Source: Novosphingobium sp. KA1 | Lineage (GTDB): Bacteria > Pseudomonadota > Alphaproteobacteria > Sphingomonadales > Sphingomonadaceae | DNA length: 64,000 nt | Direction of reading: 5' to 3' | Assembly (NCBI RefSeq): GCF_017309955.1 | Contig: NZ_CP021247.1 | Location: 1,885,001-1,949,000 of the forward strand | Shown here: piece after piece, positions 7,991 through 16,321 of the stretch | How positions within the stretch are numbered: position 1 is the stretch's first letter | Layout: each line of letters begins with the position of its first letter | The notes under the pieces: generated by a model | Seen by the model: only the letters and a program-made list of their open reading frames with translations | Database searches by the model: none | What the model was told of the DNA's origin: nothing | Position numbers and translations under genes: made by a program

Positions 7991-9412
7991 ATGCGCCATT
8001 ACACCCAGTTCTACATCGACGGTCAGTGGGTCGATCCCATCGCGCCGCGCACCGCACCAGTCGTCAATCCGGCCACCGAGGACGTCTCCGGCACGATCTC
8101 GCTCGGCTCGGCCGCCGATGTCGACAAGGCCGTCGCCGCCGCGCGCCGCGCCTTCGCCACTTTCAGTGAGACCAGCGCCAGGGAGCGCCTCGACCTGCTC
8201 GAGGCGATCCTCGCCGAATACCAGAAGCGCGAGACCGAACTGGGCGAGGCCGTCAGCGAGGAGATGGGCGCGCCGATGTCGCTCGCCTGCGGGTTCCACA
8301 CGCTGCTGGGCAAGGGCCACCTTTCCACCGCGATCGAAGTTTTGAAGGAATTCCGGTTCGAGGAACAGCGCGGGGTCACCCTGATCCGCAAGGAGCCGAT
8401 CGGCGTCTGCGGGCTGATCACGCCGTGGAACTGGCCGATGAACCAGACTTGCGTGAAGATCTTCCCGGCACTCGCCGCCGGCTGCACGATGATCCTGAAG
8501 CCGCCGCAACTCGCGCCTTATTCGGCCCAGATCCTCGCCGAAATCCTGCACGACGCGGGCGTTCCGGCGGGCGTGTTCAACATGGTGCAGGGCAAGGGCA
8601 GCGAGATCGGCACCGCGCTCTCCACCCATGAGGACGTCGACATGATCTCCTTCACCGGGTCGGAAGCCGTGGGCGTGCAGATCCAGAAGGACGCGGCCGA
8701 TACCGTGAAGCGCGTCGGCCTCGAACTCGGCGGCAAGTCGGCATGGATCGTGCTCGACGATGCCTCGCTCGCGGCCAATGTCGCGGCTGCCACCGGGGGC
8801 ATGATGGGCAATTCCGGCCAGACCTGTTCGGCCGGCTCGCGCCTGCTGGTGCCGAATGCACGCATGGACGAGGCCATCGCCGCCGCCACCGAGGCCGCGA
8901 ACGGCGTCACTGTCGGCGACCCCAAGGGCAACTTCGCGATGGGCCCGGTCGTCTCGAAGAGCCAGTACGAGATCATCCAGGGCTACATCGAGAAGGGCAT
9001 CGAGGAAGGCGCCAAATTGATCGCGGGCGGTCCCGGCAAGCCCGAAGGGCTCGACAAGGGCTACTACGTCAGGCCCACCGTCTTTGTCGGCACCAATGAC
9101 ATGGTCATCGCGCGCGAGGAGATCTTCGGCCCGGTGCTTGTCATCATCGGCTATGACGATGTCGATCATGCCGTTGAAATCGCCAACGATTCCAACTTCG
9201 GCCTGGGCGGCTACGTCTCGGGCGAAGACCTCGACGCCGCCCGTGCCGTCTCGCGTCGGATGCGCACCGGGGCGATCTGGGTCAACGGCGGTTTCGACTT
9301 CCACGCGCCGTTCGGCGGCTACAAGCGCTCCGGCAACGGCCGCGAGTGGGGCGAGCACGGCTTTGCCGAGTATCTCGAAGTGAAGGCGGTGATCGGCTGG
9401 AACGCAGCCTGA
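7991..9412 (+). CDS. NAD(P)+-dependent aldehyde dehydrogenase
   Basis: This 473-residue ALDH-superfamily enzyme would oxidise an aldehyde to an acid. Catalytic elements are TPWNWP with N147, GLELGGKS with the general base E245, and GQTCSAGSR with the nucleophile C279, followed by EEIFGPVL. The ATG at 7991 is preferred to the upstream in-frame ATG at 7967 because GGAGAG lies 4 bases before it and the extra residues derive from the terminator region. Its position after the ThDP enzyme gene suggests that it handles that enzyme's aldehyde product. It is the last chromosomal gene before the inserted element. Confidence 0.92.
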   Translation: MRHYTQFYIDGQWVDPIAPRTAPVVNPATEDVSGTISLGSAADVDKAVAAARRAFATFSETSARERLDLLEAILAEYQKRETELGEAVSEEMGAPMSLACGFHTLLGKGHLSTAIEVLKEFRFEEQRGVTLIRKEPIGVCGLITPWNWPMNQTCVKIFPALAAGCTMILKPPQLAPYSAQILAEILHDAGVPAGVFNMVQGKGSEIGTALSTHEDVDMISFTGSEAVGVQIQKDAADTVKRVGLELGGKSAWIVLDDASLAANVAAATGGMMGNSGQTCSAGSRLLVPNARMDEAIAAATEAANGVTVGDPKGNFAMGPVVSKSQYEIIQGYIEKGIEEGAKLIAGGPGKPEGLDKGYYVRPTVFVGTNDMVIAREEIFGPVLVIIGYDDVDHAVEIANDSNFGLGGYVSGEDLDAARAVSRRMRTGAIWVNGGFDFHAPFGGYKRSGNGREWGEHGFAEYLEVKAVIGWNAA

Positions 9413-9636
9413 ACGATCCCATCGCCGCCCGCTTGAAAGGCTCGCGCCGTTGCTGGTGAAATCCGGCGATCGGTTCGGGCCTTTTGGGTGCCGGCGGTCG
9501 CTGCTCCCCCAAGAGCACAGCCCGGTGGGCCTACTGCCGGACACAAGGCATGCGATTCTTGCGGGATGTTCCCGGATGCCACTTCCAAAAATGGTGATGC
9601 CAAAAATGGTGATGCCAAAAATGGTGATGCTGGAAG
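9413..9636. other. Non-coding gap with a hairpin-framed 15-bp tandem repeat
   Basis: No convincing gene is present. At 9586-9630 the 15-base unit CAAAAATGGTGATGC is repeated three times exactly. The block is framed by CCACTTCCA (9579-9587) and its exact complement TGGAAGTGG (9631-9639), the latter running into the attachment repeat. Read on the minus strand it gives a hairpin with three T5 runs, directly downstream of where tRNA-Val ended before the element inserted. It may therefore be the old tRNA terminator. Confidence 0.6.
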
Positions 9637-9686
9637 TGGTGGGCGGTGAGGGGCTCGAACCCCCGACCCTCTCGGTGTAAACGAGA
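9637..9686. repeat. Left attachment site (attL), partial tRNA-Val copy
   Basis: These 50 bases repeat 36086-36135 exactly. They contain the CCA end, the 3' acceptor strand, the T arm and the anticodon arm of tRNA-Val, but not the D arm or 5' acceptor strand. It is the displaced 3' half left behind when the element entered and restored the gene at the other end. Confidence 0.9.
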
Positions 9687-9742
9687 ACCCAAACGCTAAA
9701 ACGCTCAAATTCCGTCGAATGGCGGAAGAACGGAGCGTGATT

Positions 9743-9887
9743 TTATGGCGAACAAAGCCATAACTGCGGACCATCTGCTGACCACTTTCGTCAGCACTCT
9801 GCGAGACGAGCCACCACCGACACGCCAAAAAGCCTCGGGCGAGGCTGCAACCTCGCCCGACGGCAAATACCATAGCTGTGCGGCTAT
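9743..9887. other. Three hairpins upstream of the RepC-like gene
   Basis: Perfect inverted repeats occur at 9743-9763 (TTATGGC, 7-base loop), 9835-9860 (TCGGGCGAGG, 6-base loop) and 9872-9887 (ATAGC, 6-base loop). The middle one, read on the minus strand, is followed by a GGC and T5, so it could terminate leftward transcription at the element's edge. The cluster lies between attL and the initiator gene and may alternatively be part of a replication or control region. An in-frame ORF across it (9745-9951) shows no protein-like features. Confidence 0.45.
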
Positions 9888-9947
9888 CTGCATAATCTAC
9901 GGTAGGCAGGCCTTAAGCGCAAGGCAGAACCTTGCGGGAGGCGGCGC

Positions 9948-11159
9948 ATGAGCAGCATCACGCTGACGCACGCGGGGCTTCCGGACAAAATCAAAGACCG
10001 CCAGTCGCTTGTTCGCCTTGTTTGCAGGGTCGGGCGGCAGGGGCTTGGGCTTAATGATCGTCAGGTCCGCTATCTGACGCTTGCGATCTGGTCCTGCCGC
10101 GAGACGGATTTCGACTCAGGTTCGATTTGCGCCCACTGGATGGGCGTGACAGCCATGGCCACCGAGTTGAGCTGCACGGTGCGGCAGGTCCATAACATCG
10201 AATGCGCTCTTGAGCACAAAGGCCTGATTGCCCGCACGATCGGCAGCGGCGGACGCCGACGCGGTGTCCGTGATGCAGCCGGGAAGATCTGCTGGGTCGA
10301 AGGCATCGACCTTGGCCCCCTGCTCCAGCCCGCCATGCTGGACAGGCTTCTCGAGTCCCAGGGACGGCTCGAACAGGAAGCGCTGGCACTGGAGATCCTC
10401 AGAACGGAGATTCAGCTCACGCGCCGCCGGATCCGCGCCAGCGGCGATGACGATGCCATGGCCCGTTCCGATGCCATCCTGCCGCGAGGACGGACGTCGC
10501 GCATGACCGACCGGGCGCGCCTCGAAGAGATCCTTGATGCCCTTCGCGCAGTCCACGCCGTCATTGCCAAAGCGTGTGGTGCTGCAAAAATTTCCGATGC
10601 GGACGCACTTTCTTCCGACGCGTCGGAATTTTCGGACGCACCATATATACTACCAAGAACTTCCAAGAATCCCTGTATCGGCAGGCCGGAGGGGGAGCCG
10701 GCGACGATCTCGCCCCGGCAGGCCATCCTGCTTGCCTCGACCCCGTACAGGATGCGGGTCGAGCGATACGGAGGCCCGACCCTCGCCAATCTGGTCGAAG
10801 CGTCCTGCGAGGCTTGCAGCGACCTTGGCATCTCCGCCCGCGAGTGGGGATCGCTTTGCTGCCGAATAGGCAGGGAAGCGGCAGCGCTGACGATCCTCAT
10901 CGTCGATCGCAATGCCAGACTGGAGGAGGATGACCGCTACCATGTGAGGAAGCCGGTGGCCTGTGCGCGCGGCATCGCTTCGCGTGTCGAGACAGGCCGG
11001 GGCAACCTCAGGGGGATGCTGCTGGCGGGGCAAGGCATGGACCTCGATCGTGACCTGCCGCCCCATCTCGCCCAGCGTCGTCAGGGGACCGGGAGCCGAT
11101 CCATCGGTGCGCTCGCAGCGCAAGCCTTGTCAGGGCTTGGCGGGGGAGCATGGTCATGA
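9948..11159 (+). CDS. RepC-like replication initiation protein
   Basis: This 403-residue protein resembles the RepC initiators of alphaproteobacterial plasmids. It has an early helical region (LVCRVGRQGLGLNDRQVRYL), a winged-helix-like segment (ICAHWMGVTAMATELSCTVRQVHNIECALEHKGLIAR), then GSGGRRRGVRDAAGKICWVEGIDLGPLL, corresponding to the RepC stretch between helix-turn-helix and core. The middle (about 190-240) is low in conserved features, and the C-terminal half keeps a RepC-like helical domain. It is the first gene inside attL and precedes the oriT-like region. Presence of an initiator on an integrated element suggests plasmid ancestry or a replicative excised form. Confidence 0.68.
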   Translation: MSSITLTHAGLPDKIKDRQSLVRLVCRVGRQGLGLNDRQVRYLTLAIWSCRETDFDSGSICAHWMGVTAMATELSCTVRQVHNIECALEHKGLIARTIGSGGRRRGVRDAAGKICWVEGIDLGPLLQPAMLDRLLESQGRLEQEALALEILRTEIQLTRRRIRASGDDDAMARSDAILPRGRTSRMTDRARLEEILDALRAVHAVIAKACGAAKISDADALSSDASEFSDAPYILPRTSKNPCIGRPEGEPATISPRQAILLASTPYRMRVERYGGPTLANLVEASCEACSDLGISAREWGSLCCRIGREAAALTILIVDRNARLEEDDRYHVRKPVACARGIASRVETGRGNLRGMLLAGQGMDLDRDLPPHLAQRRQGTGSRSIGALAAQALSGLGGGAWS

Positions 11160-11481
11160 GCAGGCTCCTCTCCATCCGGCCTCACGGCCGAACCGATGCC
11201 AACGGGGAAACCGGGTTCCCATGGTCGATCGGGCGCATATCGATCACGGCCAGAACCGACGGGAAAGTAAGCAGGGTTCACACACCACGCTACCGGGTAG
11301 CAGGTGAGTGGGCGGCGCAAACCCACGCAAATCCGCCGATCTATGTCCTAGGTAGGCCGATAGGACCACCAGAAAGCTGCGAACCCAAACGCACTCACCA
11401 TAGAATCGGCCTCTATGCGCGGCGTAGACCCGCAGAAAACCGCCTTTTCTTGCCTATAGCTGCAATCGGAGAGGAACTGTC
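11160..11481. other. Probable origin of transfer (oriT) region
   Basis: This 322-bp gene-free stretch precedes the ribbon-helix-helix and relaxase genes, the usual place for a MobF oriT. It holds inverted repeats GTCCTA/TAGGAC (11345-11350 and 11361-11366) and CATAGA/TCTATG (11399-11404 and 11412-11417). TTGCCTATAGC at 11450-11460 resembles the R388 TrwC nic sequence TTGTCT/ATAGC, which would put a nick after 11455. The function is inferred from layout and this short match. Confidence 0.5.
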
Positions 11482-12267
11482 ATGGGACAGGTGAACGTCG
11501 CGTACGACGATGCCATTCTACGCCGGCTCGATGCCCTGGCGGAGCGGCTCGGCCACTCGCGATCGGATCTTCTGCGCCGTGCTGCAGAGGAAATGGTCAG
11601 GGCTGACGAGGACGGTCGCCCACTGTTCGAGCCGCGCGCAGTGCCGCTGGGCCCCGAGGTGCTGGCCGGTCTGGTCCACGAAATCCGGCAGATGAACATC
11701 GACCTCGACCGGCAGATGCGGGCGGCTGAGAAACGTGAGAAGCGGCTCCTGGAATCCTGCAACGCCACCGAGGAGGCAAACCGCAGCGCGCGTGAGCGTC
11801 ACGGCAAGGATCTGGCCAACCGCTTCCGTGAGGGCGCCACGCCCTTTTCCATCATGCTGGGTGATTTCCGAAAGGATATCGTCGAACGGCATGAGGCGAT
11901 CCTGAGCGCCATACGTGAACCGGAAAGCGTCAAGGCCATGCGTGCGGACGTGGCCACCGTGAAATCCCTCCTCCTCCAGCGACGCCGCAAGGCGGATCGA
12001 CCGCTTCACGCGCTTCACTTTCATATCGCCAGAGATCTGAAGGTGGCGGGCTGGGAACTTGCCGTTGGTGCTGCCGTCATGATCCTGGTGCTTCTCGCCG
12101 TGCAGTCCGGCATCGGGCATGTCCTGCCCTACAGCTGGTGGGCCACACCGATAGCACAAAGCCTCTACGGCTCGAGTGAGACTGGAGCATGTGAACTCTA
12201 CAAGGCGGCACGGGAAGTCGATGGCTGCAAGGCGCTGTCCTCCGCGAAGAAGGGAGACGGCAAATGA
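11482..12267 (+). CDS. Ribbon-helix-helix relaxosome accessory protein with membrane segment
   Basis: This 261-residue protein begins with a CopG-type ribbon-helix-helix (GQVNVAYDDAILRRLDALAERLGHSRSDLLRRAAEEM, residues 2-39). A charged, probably coiled-coil region follows (about 65-115), then a hydrophobic segment AAVMILVLLAVQSGIGHVL (about 197-215) that could anchor it to the inner membrane. Its stop overlaps the relaxase start as ATGA, indicating translational coupling. By position it could play the role of R388 TrwA, binding oriT and repressing its own operon. The membrane segment is unusual for TrwA and might tether the relaxosome to the membrane. Confidence 0.62.
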   Translation: MGQVNVAYDDAILRRLDALAERLGHSRSDLLRRAAEEMVRADEDGRPLFEPRAVPLGPEVLAGLVHEIRQMNIDLDRQMRAAEKREKRLLESCNATEEANRSARERHGKDLANRFREGATPFSIMLGDFRKDIVERHEAILSAIREPESVKAMRADVATVKSLLLQRRRKADRPLHALHFHIARDLKVAGWELAVGAAVMILVLLAVQSGIGHVLPYSWWATPIAQSLYGSSETGACELYKAAREVDGCKALSSAKKGDGK

Positions 12268-15104
12268 TCTCCATCGGCAAGGTGAACAGTCAGGGTTCGG
12301 GCTACTACGCGGCCGACAACTACTACACCGCAGGCGAGGCCACCGCCCAGAGCGCCTGGTTCGGACGCGCGGCGGATGAGCTTGGCTTGTCCGGCACCGT
12401 CAGCCCGGAAACTTTTGATCGCCTGCTGTCAGGCGGGCTGCCCGATGGCACGGAGCTCGATGCCCGGCGCGGCGAATTGCGGGCGGGCCTTGACCTGACG
12501 TTCTCGCCGTCGAAGTCGGTTTCGCTGTTGGCGCTTGTCGGCGGGGACAAGCGGATCGTTGCCGAGCTGAAGTCGGCCGTCGCCGTGACGCTGGGCTGGA
12601 TCGAGAAGAACCTGATCGAGGCGCGGGTGTGGAACGGCGAGAGCCAGGTGCCCGAGCGTACCGGCAATATGCTCGCCGCAACCTTCCTGCACGACGTTAG
12701 CCGCGAGCAGGAACCGCAGCTTCATATCCATGCCGTGATCGCCAATGCCACCCGCGCCTCTGACAGCAAGTGGCATGCGGTGAGGAACGATGAACTCTGG
12801 AACCGCCAGCATGCCATGCGCGCGGTATTCAATGCCGAACTGCGGCACCGGCTCGAAGCTCTCGGCTACCAGACCGTTGCAGCGAAGAATCCGGTCGATG
12901 GCGCCTTCGAGATCGCCGGGGTGAGCCGGAGCGTGATCGAGGCGTTCTCCACGCGCTCCATGGAAATCCACAAGGCGCTGGAGGCCGAAGGTCGTTCTTC
13001 CCCGCGCGAACGCGAGATCGCCACACTGGCGACGCGGCCGAAGAAGGACAATGCCATCGATCCGGCCCTTCGCGCAAAAGGCTGGAGCGAGCTTGCCGAC
13101 AAGGTCGGGCTGGACGCGAAAGGGTTGGTTCGGTCGGCACTGGATCGGATCGAGCGCGGCCAGTCGATGTGGGGGCAGGTTGTTGCTGGCCTTCGCACCT
13201 ATGCGGACAAGGGGGCCGCGATCGTTGCTGCCATGGGCCTGACGCCGCGTGATGGTGATGCGCTGATGCCCGAGCATCTGGGTAAGCTTAGCCCACGCGA
13301 TTATGCTGCCGCCGAAGCGGTCGCATCGGCCTCGCGTGATCTCTCCGAACGGGAGGCCGGGTTCGATCGGCTCGACCTCGTTGGCCGCGCGCTCGATCGG
13401 CTTGGCCCGATCACCGTCGATGACGTCGAGAAGCGGATCGACCTGCTCATCGGCAAGGGCCTGCTGATTGGGGGCGAGCGCATGCTCACCCCGGAAACGG
13501 CACTGCGGCTTGAAGAGCGGATTCTCGGCCATCTCCACAATGCGCGGGGGGCGGCCGCGCCGATGATGGACCGTCCCGAAGCGGCGGCGCGGGTTCAGGA
13601 GGCAGCGCGCGAACTGGGGCTGCGGCGGCTCAATCCCGGCCAGCAGGCGGCAGCGGTCGCGATCCTCTCGACTTCCGATAGGGTTCACTATGTCCAGGGC
13701 GGCGCGGGTGTAGGCAAGTCGGCGGCGCTGGGGCCGGTCGCCAGCGTCGCCCGCGCGGAGGGCCGCAATGTCCATGCGCTGGCTATTGCCACGCGCACCG
13801 CCCGCGAGTTCGGCGAGAAGGTCGGCGCGCCGGGTGTCTCCGTTGCCTCGTTCATCGCCCGGCATCGCAGCGTGCTTGATGGCAGTGCCGGTTCTCAGAA
13901 GCTGGAGGAGACCCGCGCAAGCATCGCTGGATCGTTCATTATGGTGGACGAGGCCTCAATGGTCCCCAACCACCAGTTCGAGCAACTGCTGCGGATCGGC
14001 GCGATTCTCGGCGCCGAGCGGGTCATCATGGCCGGCGATACGCGCCAGCTTCTGGCCATCGAAGCCGGCAAGCCCTTCGAGATGACGCAGGAGCGTGGTG
14101 CGCCCACCTCGCACATCACCCAGAACCTTCGCGCTGCCTCGCCATTGATGAAGGAAGTCAACGCGGCGCTGGAGAACCATGACACTTCCGGCGCATTCCG
14201 CGCGCTGGAAGGCCATACCCTGCATGTGGGCAAGCATGAGGCAGCCGAAGTGGCGGCAGATCGCTGGGCCTCACTGCCGAAGGATGAGCGGGATGCGACG
14301 GTGCTGCTCGCGGCAAGCCGCTCGATGCGCTCGGCCACCAATGCCGCCGTGCAGGAAGAACTGAAGGACAGGGGCGAGATCGGCAGCGAGGCGATGGACC
14401 TGACGGTGCTGGAGCGCGTCACCGTCACGCGCGAGGCTGCGCGTCAGTCGCGCGCCTATCATGAAGGTCGCGTGATCGAGTTCAACACCAACCTGCCGTC
14501 GCAGGACTTCGCGCGCGGGGAGCGCGGTGTGGTGATCGGCAACGAGAACGGGATCGTCACTCTGCACGTGGGCGATGGCCTGCTGAAAGACCTCGATCCC
14601 TCCCGGCTTGCGAAGAACCTTGCCCATGATGCCGTGTCGATCTTCCAGGAAAAGCAGATCGCGCTGCATGAAGGCGACCGGATCCGCTGGACCGCCAATG
14701 ACACCGGCCGCGAGTTCCTTAACAACCAGCAGGCCGAGGTCCGCTCCGTTTCCGGCGATACGGTGACTGTCCGAACGGGCGATGGCACTGATCACGAGTT
14801 GCAGCGCGGCGATCCGATGCTGGAGCGGCTCGATCTGGCCTACACCCTAACCGTCCACGCCGCGCAGGGCATGACGGCGACGAACGGCATCCTCGTCATG
14901 CGCGAGGAAGAGCGCGAACTGAATTCCACCCGCTCGTTCCTCGTCGCGGCTACCCGCGTCACCGATAACCTGACGCTGGTCGTCGACAATGCCGAGGCGA
15001 TCGAATGGTCGATCACTCGCAACCCCGGCGACAAGGAAAGCGCCGCGGACATCGCCAATTTCTGGCCCGGGCTGCCGGAGAAGAACCTGGCGCTCGATCT
15101 GTGA
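12264..15104 (+). CDS. MobF-family conjugative relaxase-helicase (TrwC/TraI-like)
   Basis: This 946-residue protein joins an N-terminal HUH relaxase to a C-terminal RecD-like helicase. Tyrosine pairs Y14-Y15 and Y20-Y21 supply the nicking residues, and the metal-binding histidines appear in FLHDVSREQEPQLHIHAVI (H143, H154, H156). The helicase has Walker A GGAGVGKS (479-486), Walker B MVDEAS (560-565), GDTRQL and a late AYTLTVHAAQGMT motif. It would nick oriT, attach covalently to the strand and unwind it during transfer. The length is typical for TrwC. No coupling protein follows. Confidence 0.92.
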   Translation: MISIGKVNSQGSGYYAADNYYTAGEATAQSAWFGRAADELGLSGTVSPETFDRLLSGGLPDGTELDARRGELRAGLDLTFSPSKSVSLLALVGGDKRIVAELKSAVAVTLGWIEKNLIEARVWNGESQVPERTGNMLAATFLHDVSREQEPQLHIHAVIANATRASDSKWHAVRNDELWNRQHAMRAVFNAELRHRLEALGYQTVAAKNPVDGAFEIAGVSRSVIEAFSTRSMEIHKALEAEGRSSPREREIATLATRPKKDNAIDPALRAKGWSELADKVGLDAKGLVRSALDRIERGQSMWGQVVAGLRTYADKGAAIVAAMGLTPRDGDALMPEHLGKLSPRDYAAAEAVASASRDLSEREAGFDRLDLVGRALDRLGPITVDDVEKRIDLLIGKGLLIGGERMLTPETALRLEERILGHLHNARGAAAPMMDRPEAAARVQEAARELGLRRLNPGQQAAAVAILSTSDRVHYVQGGAGVGKSAALGPVASVARAEGRNVHALAIATRTAREFGEKVGAPGVSVASFIARHRSVLDGSAGSQKLEETRASIAGSFIMVDEASMVPNHQFEQLLRIGAILGAERVIMAGDTRQLLAIEAGKPFEMTQERGAPTSHITQNLRAASPLMKEVNAALENHDTSGAFRALEGHTLHVGKHEAAEVAADRWASLPKDERDATVLLAASRSMRSATNAAVQEELKDRGEIGSEAMDLTVLERVTVTREAARQSRAYHEGRVIEFNTNLPSQDFARGERGVVIGNENGIVTLHVGDGLLKDLDPSRLAKNLAHDAVSIFQEKQIALHEGDRIRWTANDTGREFLNNQQAEVRSVSGDTVTVRTGDGTDHELQRGDPMLERLDLAYTLTVHAAQGMTATNGILVMREEERELNSTRSFLVAATRVTDNLTLVVDNAEAIEWSITRNPGDKESAADIANFWPGLPEKNLALDL

Positions 15105-15115
15105 TCACCTACACC

Positions 15116-15147
15116 TTCACATGTGAACATGAGGACACGTGAACATG
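15116..15147. promoter_or_regulatory. Palindromic repeats before parA (candidate partition site/operator)
   Basis: TTCACATGTGAA (15116-15127) is a perfect palindrome, and GTGAACATG occurs at 15123-15131 and again at 15139-15147, the second copy covering the parA start. The same word recurs at the 3' end of parA. Such spaced sites suit a ParG-type repressor/centromere-binding protein. Confidence 0.5.
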
Positions 15148-15801
15148 TCCACCATTGCCATCATCAGCCAGAAGGGCGGCGCGGGGAAGACCACGCTGGC
15201 CATTCATCTTGCCGCTGCCGCCGAGCGAAGCAGGCAGACCGCGCTCATCATCGACACCGATCCTCAGGCCACCGCCAGTCAGTGGGCTGAGTGGCGCAAG
15301 GGCGCACCGCCCGAGGTCATCGACAGCGCGCCGCCGCGCATTGCCGCCAAGGTCACGGCGGCGAAGGCGCAGGGTGCGGCCATGATCGTGATCGATACCC
15401 CGCCGCATGCGGACAGTGCAGCGACGCGTGCGATCGAGGTAGCCGATCTCGTGCTGGTGCCTTGTCGGCCCAGCGCGTTCGATCTTGCCGCGATCCGCAC
15501 CACGATCCAGCTCGCAAGGCTCGTTGGCAAGGCGGCGCATGTGGTCTTCACGGCGGGACCGCCCAATGCGCCCCGCATTTATGAGGATGCTCGCAGCCTT
15601 GTGACCGGGTTCGGCGCACAGTGCTGTCCGATCATCCTGCCTGACCGGGCCATCTACCGCCATGCCAGCGCCGCCGGCGCCACAGCCTTCGAACTCGAAC
15701 CCGGCGGCAAGGCAGCGCGGGAGATCGAACAGCTTCACATATGGGCCTGTTCACAGGTGAACATGTTCACACCCGCACATGTGATGGAGGCCATACGATG
15801 A
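15145..15801 (+). CDS. parA: ParA-family partition ATPase
   Basis: This 218-residue Walker-type ATPase has the deviant Walker A KGGAGKTT near residue 10, Walker A' IIDTDPQATAS near 36 and Walker B MIVIDTPP near 85. It is the small ParA type without a helix-turn-helix, paired with a separate small DNA-binding partner. ATG at 15145 was chosen because GAGGA (15131-15135) stands 9 bases before it; GTG at 15139 is also in frame but too close. It should support segregation of an extrachromosomal or replicating form of the element. Its stop overlaps the next start as ATGA. Confidence 0.88.
   Translation: MSTIAIISQKGGAGKTTLAIHLAAAAERSRQTALIIDTDPQATASQWAEWRKGAPPEVIDSAPPRIAAKVTAAKAQGAAMIVIDTPPHADSAATRAIEVADLVLVPCRPSAFDLAAIRTTIQLARLVGKAAHVVFTAGPPNAPRIYEDARSLVTGFGAQCCPIILPDRAIYRHASAAGATAFELEPGGKAAREIEQLHIWACSQVNMFTPAHVMEAIR
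15757..15770. promoter_or_regulatory. GTGAAC palindrome at the end of parA
   Basis: GTGAACATGTTCAC is a perfect 14-bp palindrome and overlaps the imperfect TTCACAGGTGAA at 15750-15761. It repeats the word found around the parA start and lies just before the downstream partner gene, within coding sequence. It is a further candidate binding site for that partner. Confidence 0.45.
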
Positions 15802-16070
15802 GCCGTTTTGCCAATCTTGCGGACAAGGCGCCGCTGATGCCCGTCGCCAGCGCTGAAATCGTGCAATCGCAGTCGCAAGCGCAAGCGCAAGCGCAAGCAT
15901 CGCCGCCAAGTCGGATCGGGCGCAAGGCCATCTCCGGCTATTTCTCGCAGGAGATGTCGCTGGCCATGCACTTGTGCGCTCGGCGGCGCGGCATCAGCCT
16001 TCAGGATCTCATGGCCGAAGCCTTCAACGACGTCCTGCGCAAGCACGGCGAAAGCCCCATCGGCAAATAG
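15798..16070 (+). CDS. Small DNA-binding partition partner (ParG-like)
   Basis: This 90-residue protein follows parA with an ATGA overlap and has GGAGG 7 bases before its start. The N-terminal half is flexible and includes an alternating SQSQAQAQAQA tract encoded by a GCAAGC hexamer repeat. The C-terminal half (IGRKAISGYFSQEMSLAMHLCARRRGISLQDLMAEAFNDVL) looks like a ribbon-helix-helix. A mobile N-tail plus RHH is the ParG layout, so it probably binds the GTGAAC palindromes and stimulates ParA. The assignment rests on layout rather than clear homology. Confidence 0.65.
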   Translation: MSRFANLADKAPLMPVASAEIVQSQSQAQAQAQASPPSRIGRKAISGYFSQEMSLAMHLCARRRGISLQDLMAEAFNDVLRKHGESPIGK

Positions 16071-16090
16071 CCTCAACCAAGGAGAACAGC

Positions 16091-16321
16091 ATGCTCGATC
16101 GTCGTGTCCGGCAGGGGCGCTATCCCAGGCGCACCATTGTCATCGATATTGCTCACATGTGGCGCAAGCCACTCGTCCTTGCCGAGCGGGCGAGGGTGGA
16201 TCGCATCTACATCATGCGTGCGGGAAAGCGGCAGGTGGTGATGGTGCATCCGGTTCACCTCGCCATGCTGACAGAGCAGGAGCGGCGAACACAGCGGCGC
16301 AGCCGGGGGAGGCAGGCATGA
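16091..16321 (+). CDS. Hypothetical small basic protein
   Basis: This 76-residue, arginine-rich protein starts at ATG 16091 with AAGGAG 6 bases before it. Visible sequence is RQGRYPRRTIVIDIAHMWRKPLVLAERARVDRIYIMRAGKR in two beta-rich stretches, then a basic tail. I do not recognise the family. It is the third gene of the partition operon and overlaps the next gene by ATGA, so it is likely expressed and perhaps acts with the partition or mobilization proteins. Confidence 0.6.
   Translation: MLDRRVRQGRYPRRTIVIDIAHMWRKPLVLAERARVDRIYIMRAGKRQVVMVHPVHLAMLTEQERRTQRRSRGRQA

Noticed and set aside
9586..9630. Possible CRISPR-like array
   Set aside because: The three units are directly adjacent 15-mers without spacers, and no cas genes exist in the window.
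9637..9686. A second tRNA-Val gene
   Set aside because: The D arm and 5' acceptor strand are missing; it is only the att remnant.
9745..9951. A 68-codon ORF between attL and the RepC-like gene
   Set aside because: It crosses two strong hairpins, has no ribosome binding site, and the residues show no domain. It was treated as part of a structured non-coding region.
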